Below the pieces are notes generated by a model. That model saw only the letters and a program-made list of their open reading frames with translations. It did not search any database and was not told the origin of the DNA. The translations under genes and the position numbers were made by a program. Below are positions 11,521 through 22,530 of a stretch of 64,000 nucleotides of DNA, piece after piece. How positions within the stretch are numbered: position 1 is the stretch's first letter; each line of letters begins with the position of its first letter. The DNA is from Spirodela intermedia (taxonomy: Eukaryota; Streptophyta; Magnoliopsida; Alismatales; Araceae): positions 1,059,001 to 1,123,000 of the forward strand of contig LR746277.1 of NCBI GenBank assembly GCA_902729315.2, written 5' to 3'.

Positions 11521-13124
11521 GGGAGAGAGAGAGAGAGCACGTATAAAATAGAGGCAATACATATTTCCCTTCTAAATAATTCGTTGTAGCAAATAAGTTC
11601 AAAACGAAAGAAATTAATAATATGGTACCTAGATGATAGAAGATCTAAGAGTTATGAATCTTTCTGTGAGAGTTCTTAAGTGGCAAAAAATAAGCAGAAC
11701 GGATTCATACTTAAGAGTATTAAATTTGTCTATATTAGGAAAAAGATATAGATCGACATGTTGGCAATGTCCATATTTCTAGAGTATTCAATATGTTAAA
11801 ACTAAATCTATGCATCTTTGGATGAGGTTACAATTTTGGGCCTGGCTTCTGTTATTTAGGTCCAATTTTGGGCCTTAAATAAGCAAAGAGTTTTTGGTTT
11901 CACTAGCTTAAGCTTACCCCCTTACTTTTCACATTTTTTTTTATTTTCTTTCAATTATAGTGCCAGGCCATGTTTGTCAAACCTTTCAATCCTTTTCTCA
12001 AAGGCATTGTTATGCAGATTGAGATGGAAGGTATCTAATAATCAATTCTATTTAATAAAAATCATGTATCATGTTTATGAAGGGGGAAATGGAAAACACG
12101 AGGCCTTTGAGATAAAATTATTCAAGAATCTTCATCATTTTTATTATTTTAAGTCAATGTTTTGCATTATTTGTTTAGGTTTCTAATTTTAATGAAGATC
12201 TCACTACTTTTTTGATATAATTTAGATGCTTACCTCACCTTGGGATTCTAATGGTAGCTAATAGATTAACACTTAAAATGGAATAATAATAATAATAATA
12301 ATAATCCAACTAAATAAGAAAATATACAAAGTTCATATTGTAAGACATTATTTCACTTAATGAATTTTAGTGTTTAATGCAAACATATAACAAGAATAAT
12401 AATAATATGACTAAATGAAAATAGTATTATTATTAAATAATAATACACAATAAGTTTTTATGGAAAGATTGATAGAGGCTTGCATGGATGTAATCAGACA
12501 TGACTTTGATTTCATTTAAGCTTCCAATGTGAAGCTATTTGCATATAATGACATAAATTTTCTTTTAAAATATAAATAAAATTTAATATTTATTGATAAC
12601 TGACCATTAGAAGTTTTGGTAAAACTAATTATACATCCACATGATTTTCTTTACTTTGTGTCAGATTCCAATTGACCAAAATTGTATGGTAATTTATGCT
12701 TATTTTTTATTGACCATACATACCTTGATGCAAGAGAGATCATCCTAGAAGCTTCTTGCTAGTTGGTGACACATTCATCAACATCATTTGAGGATAGAAG
12801 CACATTGAAAGCGCCATCTCACAACAATATTTAGGCCTCACTTGAGTTTCATGCTAAACCCATAAAATCTATGTCTTCTGCTGCTAAGTAAGGCCTTATT
12901 CTCATTGAAATGGGCATGCAATCATATTCAATGCATGGAACTAACTAAGGTTTCTATCATGTATTACCCACAATAATTTTTTCAGGGATCCTATTTTATG
13001 CATTAAAGATCTCATAGCACATGTGAGAATAAAATCTAGATCCTATATAAACAAATGGATGCAAGGTTAGTAGAGACCCTTGCACCACTTAAGAAGGCAC
13101 AGACCTTGTAGAAGGACCACAACC
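11521..13124. other. AT-rich intergenic stretch with an AAT microsatellite
   Basis: Composition drops sharply from the GC-rich PPR relic to AT-rich DNA near 11,545. It contains an (AAT) tract at about 12,282-12,305 and nothing that reads as a gene or transposon. The last few hundred bases should hold the promoter of the LEA-2 gene that starts at 13,125. A CTATATAAA box at about 13,042-13,050 lies roughly 75 bp upstream of that ATG and is a good TATA candidate. Confidence 0.5.
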
Positions 13125-13781
13125 ATGGGTGAGCAAGAAGAATTTAGAGAGCCCTTCTTACCCAACCAACCCCAACCCTCCAATAGACCACATGATGCTA
13201 CTCATGTGCCAATCAGAGTCTCTGTCCATGGCACCACCCTTAGAGTGTCCCACCCTCATGTGGACCTCTCGATAGGTTGCATGCTCTACCACTCTCTCCT
13301 CATCCTCCTCATAACTCTCTTCTTTCTACTAGCCACATGCTTGGCCCTTTGGCCGTCCCGACCAGAGGTACACATTGTTAGCCTCCAATTGGACCACCTC
13401 AACATCTCCCAAAGCACAGACCCACCAGCCCCCTTCAATGCATCCCTAGCACTTACAGTCAAAATCCTCAACAAAGACTTTGTATCTCGTTACTACAATC
13501 GGGTCTCAATCTCAATTAAATACAAAGGGAAATGGCTCGGGTTGGCAATGTCAAATGGGACCTTTGTGGATGCACGAAGTGTGTCATATCTCGACATGCA
13601 GGTTCAAGTTTGTGGAAATTGGGCCCCAAGTGCTGTGCCCGATCAACATAACAACATCATTGAAGGATCCATTCCCTTTGAAATAGCAGTTGATGTAGGA
13701 GCTAGATTCCACCTCTTCACTTATAATGTCCCTTTTGAGGTATGTGATCTATATTTGGAAAATTTATTATATGAAAGATAA
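13125..13781 (+). CDS. LEA-2 / NDR1-HIN1-like (NHL) membrane protein, 3' end uncertain
   Basis: The family comprises single-pass plant membrane proteins with an extracytosolic LEA-2 immunoglobulin-like domain, linked to defence and abiotic stress. The ATG at 13,125 has a good context (AACCATGGG) and begins MGEQEEFREPFLPNQP. A basic stretch is followed by one membrane segment at about residues 51-76 (MLYHSLLILLITLFFLLATC), then WPSRPEV and the LEA-2 domain with the conserved VKILNKDF and a GTFVDARSVSYLD loop. After VPFE (13,739) comes GTATGT, the same place where the neighbour at 15,240 has its intron after VPLE. An intron is therefore expected, but I found no matching second exon (G-[KR]-V-S-C-type) before 15 kb. 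Read through, the frame ends at TAA 13,779-13,781, giving 218 aa with an unrelated tail. It is either a gene with a lost or missed last exon or a truncated protein. Confidence 0.85.
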   Translation: MGEQEEFREPFLPNQPQPSNRPHDATHVPIRVSVHGTTLRVSHPHVDLSIGCMLYHSLLILLITLFFLLATCLALWPSRPEVHIVSLQLDHLNISQSTDPPAPFNASLALTVKILNKDFVSRYYNRVSISIKYKGKWLGLAMSNGTFVDARSVSYLDMQVQVCGNWAPSAVPDQHNNIIEGSIPFEIAVDVGARFHLFTYNVPFEVCDLYLENLLYER

Positions 13782-14105
13782 TCAAATATTTCAAAATAAG
13801 ATTTTTTCATAGTTTGTGCACTTATCTTGGTCCTAATTGCATTTTTATATTAATATGGGTTTTTAATTTTAGTTTAATTCTTAAACATCGGGAAGTGTTC
13901 AAATGATGGAATTTTTATATTAATATGTGACCTATTTTGGAAAATTTATTATATGAAAGATAATCGAATATTGCAAAATAAGAGTTTTTGCATAGTTTAT
14001 GCACTTATCTTGGCCTAATTGCATTTTTATATTAATATGGGTTTTTCATTTATTTTAATTTTTAAACATAACATAGGGAAATGTTCTAATGTTGGTTATA
14101 TGACT
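13741..14105 (+). repeat. Tandem dimer, period about 183 bp, starting at the LEA-2 splice donor
   Basis: Two adjacent diverged copies start at 13,741 (TATGTGATCT) and 13,924 (TATGTGACCT). Shared words include TTATTATATGAAAGATAATC, GCACTTATCTTGG and TTTTTATATTAATATGGG. The duplication begins within 2 bp of the presumed exon end, so the putative intron start has been copied. Confidence 0.85.
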
Positions 14106-15239
14106 TTTGCCCAAATAACCAAATAGAGACTTAAAGTTCTATTTATAGGTGTTGGAGGCTCTTAACCCATAGAGTTTCGTAATATGGATCATTTAAAACC
14201 TGGCTTTTCATGAATATGGAACCTCTTGAATAGGAGATGCCTGGAGGATTGACTGTACAAGGTCTTCTTGAGGAGAAACATCTAAGCAGTCTACTATGCT
14301 TCCGAAAAGGTTTGAGTATCCTAACTGATGGTTTGAAAGGCTCCAAATGCTTTAGTGTATATTCCTTAAAAATCTACTCTTCGCCCCGAAGGTGTGAATC
14401 ACTATTCTTTCTATGCAAGGATTGAGAACTTCATTACCTGCTCTCGACCATGGTAATGGATTCTCATGTGGGTTTCAAAAGTAAATCTTGGATTTCCAAA
14501 GGGAAAGGTTTGTTAGCCAAGGGAGTACTCCCCATAGTATTAAAGGAAAAATATGTACTTTTGGATTGGGTAGCATGCCAACTTGCTTTTAGAAGACCCA
14601 TAAAAACTTTTTAAGTGGCACTTAGGCTAGACCACATTGTGAAGCTTGGCATGTCACATGGTAGTAGTAAGTTTTGAAAAATACCTATGAGGGACCCATT
14701 TCAATAATCTAGAAGGGTGAGCTTTGGGTGGTTGGAAAGTCAACCTAGCATGGCCTTTCCATGGGGTAATTTTACTATTACCTTGACTTGAATACTCTAG
14801 TTCCGAGAAATGTAAGTAGTCATTGTTGGTCAACTTTGGTAAAGTCAACCCTCATGAATAGTGAGGATTGAATAGCCTTGCAGGCGGGTTGAATGGACAA
14901 TTAATCAATATGTTGGTAAAAAATGGTATAAAATTATATGATGAGGTCTTTCATTTAAAATAAGCAAAGCAGCGTAGACACCCAGTCAATCAAAAACCAC
15001 CTTCACACGTGCATATCCAGACACGAGTTCAGCAAATGAGGAGGCACCATCAAGACGCGGTCATTAATATGGACCGTTGGATCATACCAAATCGTCGGAC
15101 CCACATCTTTCTTTCCAGCCCTCTCTCTCTCTCCTCTCTGGGGGAAGCCAAGAGCACCTACCGTGGAAGGGAAGGAAGAGGAGGCGACTTCATTGGTCCC
15201 GGTCATCGTCTTACCCACGCTCCCTTTTACTACTCTGCC
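14106..15239. other. Region between the two LEA-2 genes, including the promoter of the second
   Basis: Most of this is AT-rich sequence without recognisable coding content, and it was searched without success for the last exon of the upstream LEA-2 gene. From about 15,000 the base composition rises and a CT tract occurs at 15,120-15,138, as seen before other starts in this window. The leader of the gene at 15,240 most likely lies here. Confidence 0.45.
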
Positions 15240-16839
15240 ATGGCGAAGCCGGGAGGCGGAGCAGCTGCGGCGGAGGCGGCGACGGCCGCCGGGGAGCCCC
15301 TCCTGCTGCCGCAGCAGCACCACCAACCACCCCTGCCTGCCTACTACGGCGTCCCCGTCGGCGGCTACCCGGCGCCGCCGCCGCCCCAGCCATACGTCGT
15401 CCTCCTCCCCTTCCGCCGGCGGCGCCACCAGGGACGCTGCTCCTGCTGCAATTCACTCCTCTCCTCGTCCTCTCTCCTCGCCCTCTTCTCCGCCGCGCTC
15501 CTCCTCGGCGCGGCGGGGTTCTTCCTCTGGCCCTCCGATCCGGAGGTCCGCCTCTCGCGGCTCAGTCTCCGGTCGATCCACTTCTCCACCGGCAAGCGGG
15601 GGACGCTAACCCTAGACGTCGATGTCGACCTGAAGATCCGCGTGGTCAACAGGGACTTCTTCTCCCTCGACTACGACGAGATCCGGGTGGGGATCGGCTA
15701 CCGCGGCCGATCGTTGGGGTCGGTGAAGGCGGGCGGCGGTCACCTCCGGGCCAGGGGCGTCTCCTATGTCGACGCGCGGCTGCGCCTCGACGGAATTCGC
15801 GTGTTCGAGGACGTCTTCTTCCTCATCGAGGATCTGGCTAGGGGGAGCGTTCCCTTCGATACTACCACCGAGTTGCGGAGTGGCCAGCTCCACCTCTTCG
15901 GCATCGATGTCCCTCTTGAGGTACTCTCCCTCGCTCTCTTTCTCTCTCTCTCCCGATCGACCGACCGACCGATCGATCGATGAGATTTGCAGTCGGCGGG
16001 ATTGTCTTAGCTTGAGGCTGAACTATGGCGCTGCTTCCGGAGGATCAAATCCAGGTGGAGTATGGAGCTGTTCCTACCGTCGATTCTAGGTCTCTCTAGG
16101 GTTCCACTTTTTTTCTAGTGAGCCAGACAGGATTCGATCAAAATCTGAATCTCAGAGCATCAGTTCTGCTTCAATCGAATGCTTCTTGGGCAGTTTCCGC
16201 GCCCCCGCGACCTGAAAATTTGCACCCAATCTGAGAACCGTAGATGTTAAAGTTGACTAGAGGAACTATGAATCTTGATGACAGCCAGAGTGAGTGCTTG
16301 GGGATGTCAAAGGGTGGATCGTTGACAATTTCGGGGTCTACGGTAAAAGGGATGAAAACCTTCATCCTCTCTCTAGAAGTATGAACCTGATGATATCACG
16401 TTCAATGGCAAGCACAATCGGAAGCACGTCTGTTCAGTTCAATGCTTTATTTCCTGCATTTTCTGAGTTTGTAAATGCTTTTGTACAGTCATATGAACAA
16501 TCTAACCCATTTTTTGACATAAATATCGTAAATTCATAGTAGAATGTCATGATTTCTGGATAGAAATCGTATTTACATGCATAAAAATCATTCCCTGAAA
16601 CCAGAATTGATGCACTAGCTAAGAATTGCATGATCTTTGAGCAACTGTTTGTGGCTTGGCATCTTATTTTGGGCACTGATATCTGGATAGAAATCGTGTT
16701 TACGCACATGAAAATCGTTCCCCTGAAACCAAAATGATGAATAAGCTTAGAATCGCGTGATCTTTGAGCAACTGTTCGTGGTTGACATCTTATTTTCGGC
16801 ATTCAATCATAAGAAAGCGAACAGCTGTGTTAGTCTGGA

Positions 16840-16892
<53 letters not shown>

Positions 16893-17954
16893 CTCTCTCT
16901 GTATTAGTCTGAATTTCTCTCTCTCTTTCTCTCTCTCTGTGTTAGTCTGAATCTCCCTCTCTCTTTCTCTCTCTCTGTGTTAGTCTGAATCTCCCTCTCT
17001 CCCTCTCTCTCTCAGTGTTAGTCTGAATCTCCCTCTCTCCCTCTCTCTCTCAGTGTTAGTCTGAATCTCCCTCTCTCCCTCTCTCTCTCAGTGTTAGTCT
17101 GAATCTCCCTCTCTCCCTCTCTCTCTCAGTGTTAGTCTGAATCTCCCTCTCTCCCTCTCTCTCTCAGTGTTAGTCTGAATCTCCCTCTTTCCCTCCCTCT
17201 CTCTCTTTCTCGCTAAGTATTAGTCTGAATCTCCCTCTTTCCCTCCCTCTCTCTCTTTCTCGCTAAGTATTAGTCTTAATCTCTCTCTCTCTCTTTCTCT
17301 CAGTGTTAGCCTGAATCTCCTCTCTCCCTCTCTCTCAGTGTTAGTCTGAATCTCTCCTCTCTCTCTCAGTGTTAGTCTGAATTTCTCTCTCTCCTCTCTC
17401 TCTCAGTGTTAGTCTGACTCTCCCTCTCTCCCTCTCTCTCTCAGTGTTAGTCTGAATCTCCCTCTCTCCCTCTCTCTCTCAGTGTTAGTCTGAATCTCCC
17501 TCTCTCCCTCTCTCTCTCAGTGTTAGTCTGAATCTCCCTCTCTCCCTCTCTCTCTCAGTGTTAGTCTGAATCTCCCTCTCTCCCTCTCTCTCTCAGTGTT
17601 AGTCTGAATCTCCCTCTCTCCCTCTCTCTCTCAGTGTTAGTCTGAATCTCCCTCTTTCCCTCCCTCTCTCTCTTTCTCGCTAAGTATTAGTCTGAATCTC
17701 CCTCTTTCCCTCCCTCTCTCTCTTTCTCGCTAAGTATTAGTCTTAATCTCTCTCTCTCTCTTTCTCTCGTCTTCAGGGAAGGGTCTCCTGCTCGATCAAC
17801 GTGGATGTGGGGAACCAGAGAATCGCCAGCCAGGACTGCTATGCAGACGTAAGTGTATCATTGGAGAGTATCTCTCTGGGTTTTTGAAGAACATTCTCAT
17901 CTCATCTCTCTTATTTTCTTGGCCCCTCTCTCTCTCTCTCTCTTCCTGCAGTGA
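15240..17954 (+). CDS. LEA-2 / NDR1-HIN1-like (NHL) membrane protein
   Basis: The ATG at 15,240 sits in a strong context (TGCCATGGCG). Exon 1 is 15,240-15,920 (227 codons), with a GT donor after VPLE. Exon 2 is 17,777-17,848 (24 codons: GRVSCSINVDVGNQRI then ASQDCYAD). A perfect GTAAGT donor follows, joining a CTGCAG acceptor at 17,951, so that TGA at 17,952-17,954 ends the protein at 251 aa. If that intron is retained, the frame runs 12 codons further to TGA 17,885-17,887. The cytosolic N-terminus is rich in Ala, Pro and Tyr. A Cys- and Arg-rich patch precedes the membrane segment at about residues 76-97, followed by WPSDPEV and the LEA-2 domain with LKIRVVNRDFFSLDY. Exon 1 is very GC-rich, unlike the tandem neighbour at 13,125, yet gene structure and motifs show they are related. 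The role in defence or stress is family knowledge only. Confidence 0.93.
16829..17770 (+). repeat. 36-bp CT-rich minisatellite array in the LEA-2 intron
   Basis: About 22 copies of a unit centred on CAGTGTTAGTCTGAATCTCC are separated by CT runs; the dominant period is 36 bp. Variants end in GCTAAGTATTAGTC. The array starts after a pure CT tract at 16,843-16,889 and ends 6 bp before the true acceptor CTTCAG at 17,771-17,776. Each canonical unit is a long pyrimidine tract plus CAG, which resembles a 3' splice site. A 128-bp segment at 17,174-17,301 recurs without visible change at 17,641-17,768. Confidence 0.93.
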
Positions 17955-18022
17955 CTGGTGTGGAATCCGTCTGAGAGAATTTGGAGGCGGACCTCCCTCC
18001 CTCTGTTGTAAAGCCACGGGAA

Positions 18023-18072
18023 GATGGATCTGAACCTCATGTTTATACTAAATTTGGATGCCAGGCTATGGG

Positions 18073-18120
<48 letters not shown>

Positions 18121-18395
18121 GCTCTATATATATATATATATATATCTATCTCTCTCACTGTAAATTGGATTGAAACAGAGTCTTGCTTGGTTAAAAAGTT
18201 GGCTGAAAGATGGATCTGAAGCTCATGTTTATACTAAATTTAGAAGCCAGGCTATGGGCTCCTCTTTGTCTTTCTCTGTCTGTGTATCTGTCTGTCTGTC
18301 TCTGTCTCTGTCTCTATCTCTCTCTCTCTCCCTCCCTGTAAATTGGAGTGAAAAAGAGGTTTGCTTGGTTAAAGAACTGGTTGAAAGGGGGATGT
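18023..18395 (+). repeat. Tandem dimer, period 186 bp, in the 3' region of the second LEA-2 gene
   Basis: Two adjacent copies begin GATGGATCTGAA at 18,023 and 18,209 and share CTCATGTTTATACTAAATTT, GCCAGGCTATGGGCTCCTCT and TGTAAATTGGA-TGAAA. Each carries an internal CT tract, and the first also has a TA tract at about 18,125-18,146. The block lies just after the stop and probably within the 3' UTR. Confidence 0.88.
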
Positions 18396-18655
18396 TTGCA
18401 GGCATCAAATGATTAAAGATGGAGGGTATGAGATCAGAAAGTGTGGGTTTTTCTTTTCCTTCTGCAGCAAACCCAGGAATTTTGATTGTGCAGATTAATT
18501 TTGCAGTCGGTGGCGCTTGGAGGAGCTGCTCTTCTGCTGATATCCTGAGGAATTCATGACGTCATCTTAGGGTTCATGAAGATTTCGAGCATCAATTGGG
18601 AGGGAAAGTTGTATGCTTTGTCAATTAGCCTACATGGTGAAAACAGAGGAGTGTG

Positions 18656-18692
<37 letters not shown>

Positions 18693-20739
18693 CGCTGCTT
18701 TATGCCCAATCCAGCCGCTGCACTAGGCCCAGCACCAACTCCCCTTCTCTTGGGCACCCATAAAAGTCCATCTCTCTACCTCTCAATCCAGCCACTGCAT
18801 CACACGCCTCTCTCTCTCTCTCTCTTTGTGTGGTTAAACCTCTATTACAACAGAGGGTTGATATTAATTTTAGTTACATATTTTTATAATTATATTTTCT
18901 TAAGTTTTCTCTATAATTAGGTATCTTCTCATTGATTGGCACATGATTGAGCATAACACAGCAGATGAAAACGTTAAGTACATAATGTCAGTCACACACA
19001 TGACATGAGGTCAGCCATCAGTATCTTCACATTATTTTAATAGTTCAATGATCATTAAGCAGCCTTTAATTTTATTGATTTCACATTTGAAAATAGAAAA
19101 ATACTTGTTATTTGCAAAATATTGAGAATAAAAAAATGTCAAGATTTGACTACAAAAATTAATAAAAAATAAGTTAAAGATAATCTTAGCTTAATCCCAT
19201 ATGAGTTTCAGAGGATTTAGAAGAAAAATGAAGATTATTCATCAAGTTTTGAATTAGTTCTATTTATTATATCAGAACATACATGAAATAGAAATAAATT
19301 GTCATAAAATATAAATAAATGATAAAAGTAGGTAAGTAAATATTGAAAGTAGGAAATAAATTAATATCCAAGTTTAGTCTACCTCTTGGGCAATTGAAGA
19401 CATCGATGTGGCAGCTTGATTTTGTCTAGACATGCCACACCACGTCAAAAGTCGTAGAAGTATCATTCATAAGCGTTGCGTCATTTGCCAAAGAGATCCA
19501 CCAAAAGGAGGGGTCGACTACACTATCACTAGCATTTAGAGGGAAAAAAGAAGAGTTGACCACTTGTCAAAGGCTTTGAATACAATTGGAGGAGGAAGGA
19601 ATGAGCTTGCTGATCTCTAGAGGCATTGATCACACAAAAGGAGAGAAGAAGGGATTGCCATATTCACAACTACCATTAAGATTTTAAAGATAATTGATAA
19701 TATTTATTTTACTAGAAAATAATAAAATATTATTTTTATATTTTTGACAGTGGTATGTGTGAGAACTTAGGTTCCCAATATAGTGGCACTTTGAGAGCCA
19801 TTAGATCATGTGTTTGATCATGTGACACATTGAGTGACACAGAATCAACCCACCATGAACTGCTCCTGATTAGAAACTTAAGTCCTTGGTACCATGGCAC
19901 TTCTTTAGCCATTGAATCATCATTTAAAGCCACATGTGTGCTGAGTGGTGTCAAATTCGTGAACCACAGAAGAAATGCTTTACACATTTGGTATCACGGT
20001 GGCTCTCACACCACATGATCTATCTTATCTAATGATGTGGCTCATTGAACACCACTAGATGATGCTGCACTCTAGACGGCTACCCTAAAACACATGAGAA
20101 ACTTTAGTCTCACATCAAAAATACTTCGACAAATGAGCTGAAATTAAATGAAAGCTACGATTTGCCAAGAGTGATCTCATCTCTCAAAATAAAAAAGGCC
20201 CAAGACTATCTTCGGAGAAGGTAAAAAGGTAGTCCGCCCTCACGCACACGTGTGTATGACATTCCTTGCTCCACTTGGCCACTAGGATGTGGTAGGGAAG
20301 TGATGCACACGTACATGAAATGAGTCCTTTACCACTCGAGCCCAACTTGTGGTTCCCCTAATGTAGGTCTGCTCACTTGATCATAGCACGCCCCTCTAGG
20401 TTAGTTGTTGAGTGTCAGCTTGCTAGCTAGTGGTGATATTTTTATATTTTATTCTTTTATTTTTCTAACTAATCAAAGATTATGTTAAATATTTTAACTT
20501 TAGACTTCTAAAATTTACAATATATTCTTATATTTATTCATAAAGTTTTAAAAAATTAAATAATATAACTAATTAAAACAATAATATATAGATTTAACAA
20601 GAGTAATATAGATTTACTCACTACGTACTCAATTTCTCATCAATGTCGATTAGCATTCTTCTTCATCCTTTATGTTACCCTTGCAAGTGCTCCTTGAGTC
20701 TCTTTGATGAGGTCGCTATGATTCTTCAAGAATCAATAG
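18396..20739. other. Intergenic DNA with microsatellites and a short tandem repeat; no gene seen
   Basis: A GA tract lies at 18,656-18,690 and a CT tract near 18,811-18,826. From about 18,850 the sequence is AT-rich. Between 19,755 and about 20,015 there are two diverged copies and part of a third of a unit of roughly 110 bp. The unit contains a GGTA/TCC-C-TGGCACTT-like core, the word AGCCATT followed by A or G and ATCAT, and a GTG-C-CATTGAG/GTGCTGAG stretch. The third part reads TTTGGTATCACGGTGGCTC. The rest of the region may be the decayed 3' end of the gypsy element next to it, but I cannot show an LTR. Confidence 0.4.
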
Positions 20740-22530
20740 CTCATTAGTAAATACCTTGGACCTCGTTATTTGACAAGTTCTAAAGGTGTTAGAGATTGTT
20801 GACCCACAACCAGTTCAAATGGTGAGTGTTATGTGGACACACTATTACATGTTGTGGGTGAATTGAACAACATCAAGTAGCTCGACCTAATTGTCTAGTT
20901 GTGTTGTGATGTAGTGTCACATATAATCTTCTAACATCCTACTCACTCACTTTGTCTATCTATCTATTTGTGGATGGAAGGCAATAGAGAAATTAAGTTC
21001 AACACCAAGAAGAGTGAAGAGAGCTGACCAGAATTGTCATGTGAAGCGGGGGTCATGATCAGTGACAATATCACATTAGTATTTTCCACAACTTGACAAT
21101 GTGTGTTAAGAAGAGCCATGTCACCTCTTCTACCTCGCACTTGGACCATGTAGGTAAAAATATTGCATATTTAGAAAACTTGTCAACCATGACTAAACTA
21201 GAATGATATCGTGGTTGCCTACTCGTAGGAGGCTTATGATGAAGTTCATGGGCAAGGATTCCCACGATCCCTTTGGGATTGGTAGGGGCTCTAGTGTTCC
21301 TACAGCATTCCATTATTCCACTTTGTTTTGTTAAAAAATCAAACATGAGCAGTCATATGTCTCTAGATTGTGCTCCATATTGGGCTTGATGTAGCTATCG
21401 GCCAATAAAGCATGTGTCCATTGTTGTCTTGGATCTCCTATATGTTGTGTATCATATGTTTCCTAAAGAAGACATTGTTGTAGTTGACCATTTCGTGGCA
21501 CATAAGGTCTTCAATGTTCAGTGTATGGGATGCCATCTAATACCCAAAATTGTTAGGTTTCTTCCATCTCCACCTATTAGAAGAGGTCCTTGGCTGCTGA
21601 ATCTGTAGTATACATTGCCCTTATTTTATCTAATAAGTTACCAGAGCTCACTGAGAGGACAACTATGACCTTAGTGATTCCTCATCAGCTCATAGCATCC
21701 ACTATTATATTAGTTTGGTTGGGCTTGTACTTGAGTGAGAAGGCATACTTTGCTAAAAAAATTTACCACCGAGCTTGTTTGAGAGATAGATTATCTTAAG
21801 AGTTGAAACAAATAATATTGACATTATGAACATAAATGACAAAATATTTGCCTAGTAGATAGTGTCGCCAAGTTTGTAAGCAATGTGCTAAATACCATTA
21901 CTCTGTCACTCAACTTATTTTCTTCAAATGTTATGAGGTGTCCCTCCTATAGTAAGACAGTTATGATAGTCACTTCTGAGGCATCTGTGTATATCTCAAA
22001 ATGTCTATTGAAATTTAGAAGTTATAACATAAGTTCTTCTATGGTCGCCCCTCACAAGTTGTCAAACATTTGTTAGCATGTCTCTGTCCATGTTTGTACT
22101 TGATCAATCATGGCCACCTTCATTCAATTAATCTGTACTTGACTATCACTTGTCACATGGCCTAAGAATTCGACCTTTGGAATATCAAAGATACATTTTT
22201 CTGGGTTCAAGTATACCTAATGATTCTTCAATTTCTCAAGTACCTATTGTAAATGTAACAAATGTTTCTTGCATGATAAAACTATATATCAAAATATCAT
22301 CTAAATATAGGATGACAAATTTGTCTAGGAAAGATTGAGAAATATGATTCATGAGGACATAAAAAAGGGAACTTTTAATCTAAAAGACATCACAATAATT
22401 CATATGACTCATAACGTGTCACACATGTTGTCTTTTATTTGTCCTCTTTAATCTAGACTTGATGGTAGCTGTTCTTAAAGTCTAACTTCGGGAAGATCTT
22501 TGCTTCTTGACGTGCTCAAAATTATTGTTA
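20740..22530 (-). mobile_element. Decayed Ty3/gypsy retrotransposon, pol part (RT to integrase)
   Basis: Reading the minus strand, with several frame changes and stops, there is reverse transcriptase (AKIFPKLDFKNSYHQV near 22,490; FVILYLDDILIYS near 22,300, with the catalytic YLDD; FDIPKVEFLGHVTSD near 22,170). RNase H follows (YTDASEVTI near 21,980; GHLITFEENKLSDR near 21,930), then integrase (VDKFSKYAIFLPTWSKCEVE near 21,190; DIVTDHDPRFT and GVELNFSIAFHPQ near 21,050-20,960; SPFELVVGQQ near 20,810). The RT-RNaseH-IN order is that of Ty3/gypsy elements. Stops in every domain show it is dead. Its upstream half is the separate piece at 27,703-29,130. Confidence 0.88.

Noticed and set aside
15077-15841. 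Alternative long frames over LEA-2 exon 1
   Set aside because: GC-rich shadow frames. Only the frame from 15,240 has the membrane segment, the LEA-2 motifs and a matching second exon.
16829-17770. CRISPR-like array with a 36-bp repeat
   Set aside because: There are no unique spacers of fixed length, the array is CT-rich tandem sequence inside a plant intron, and there are no cas genes.
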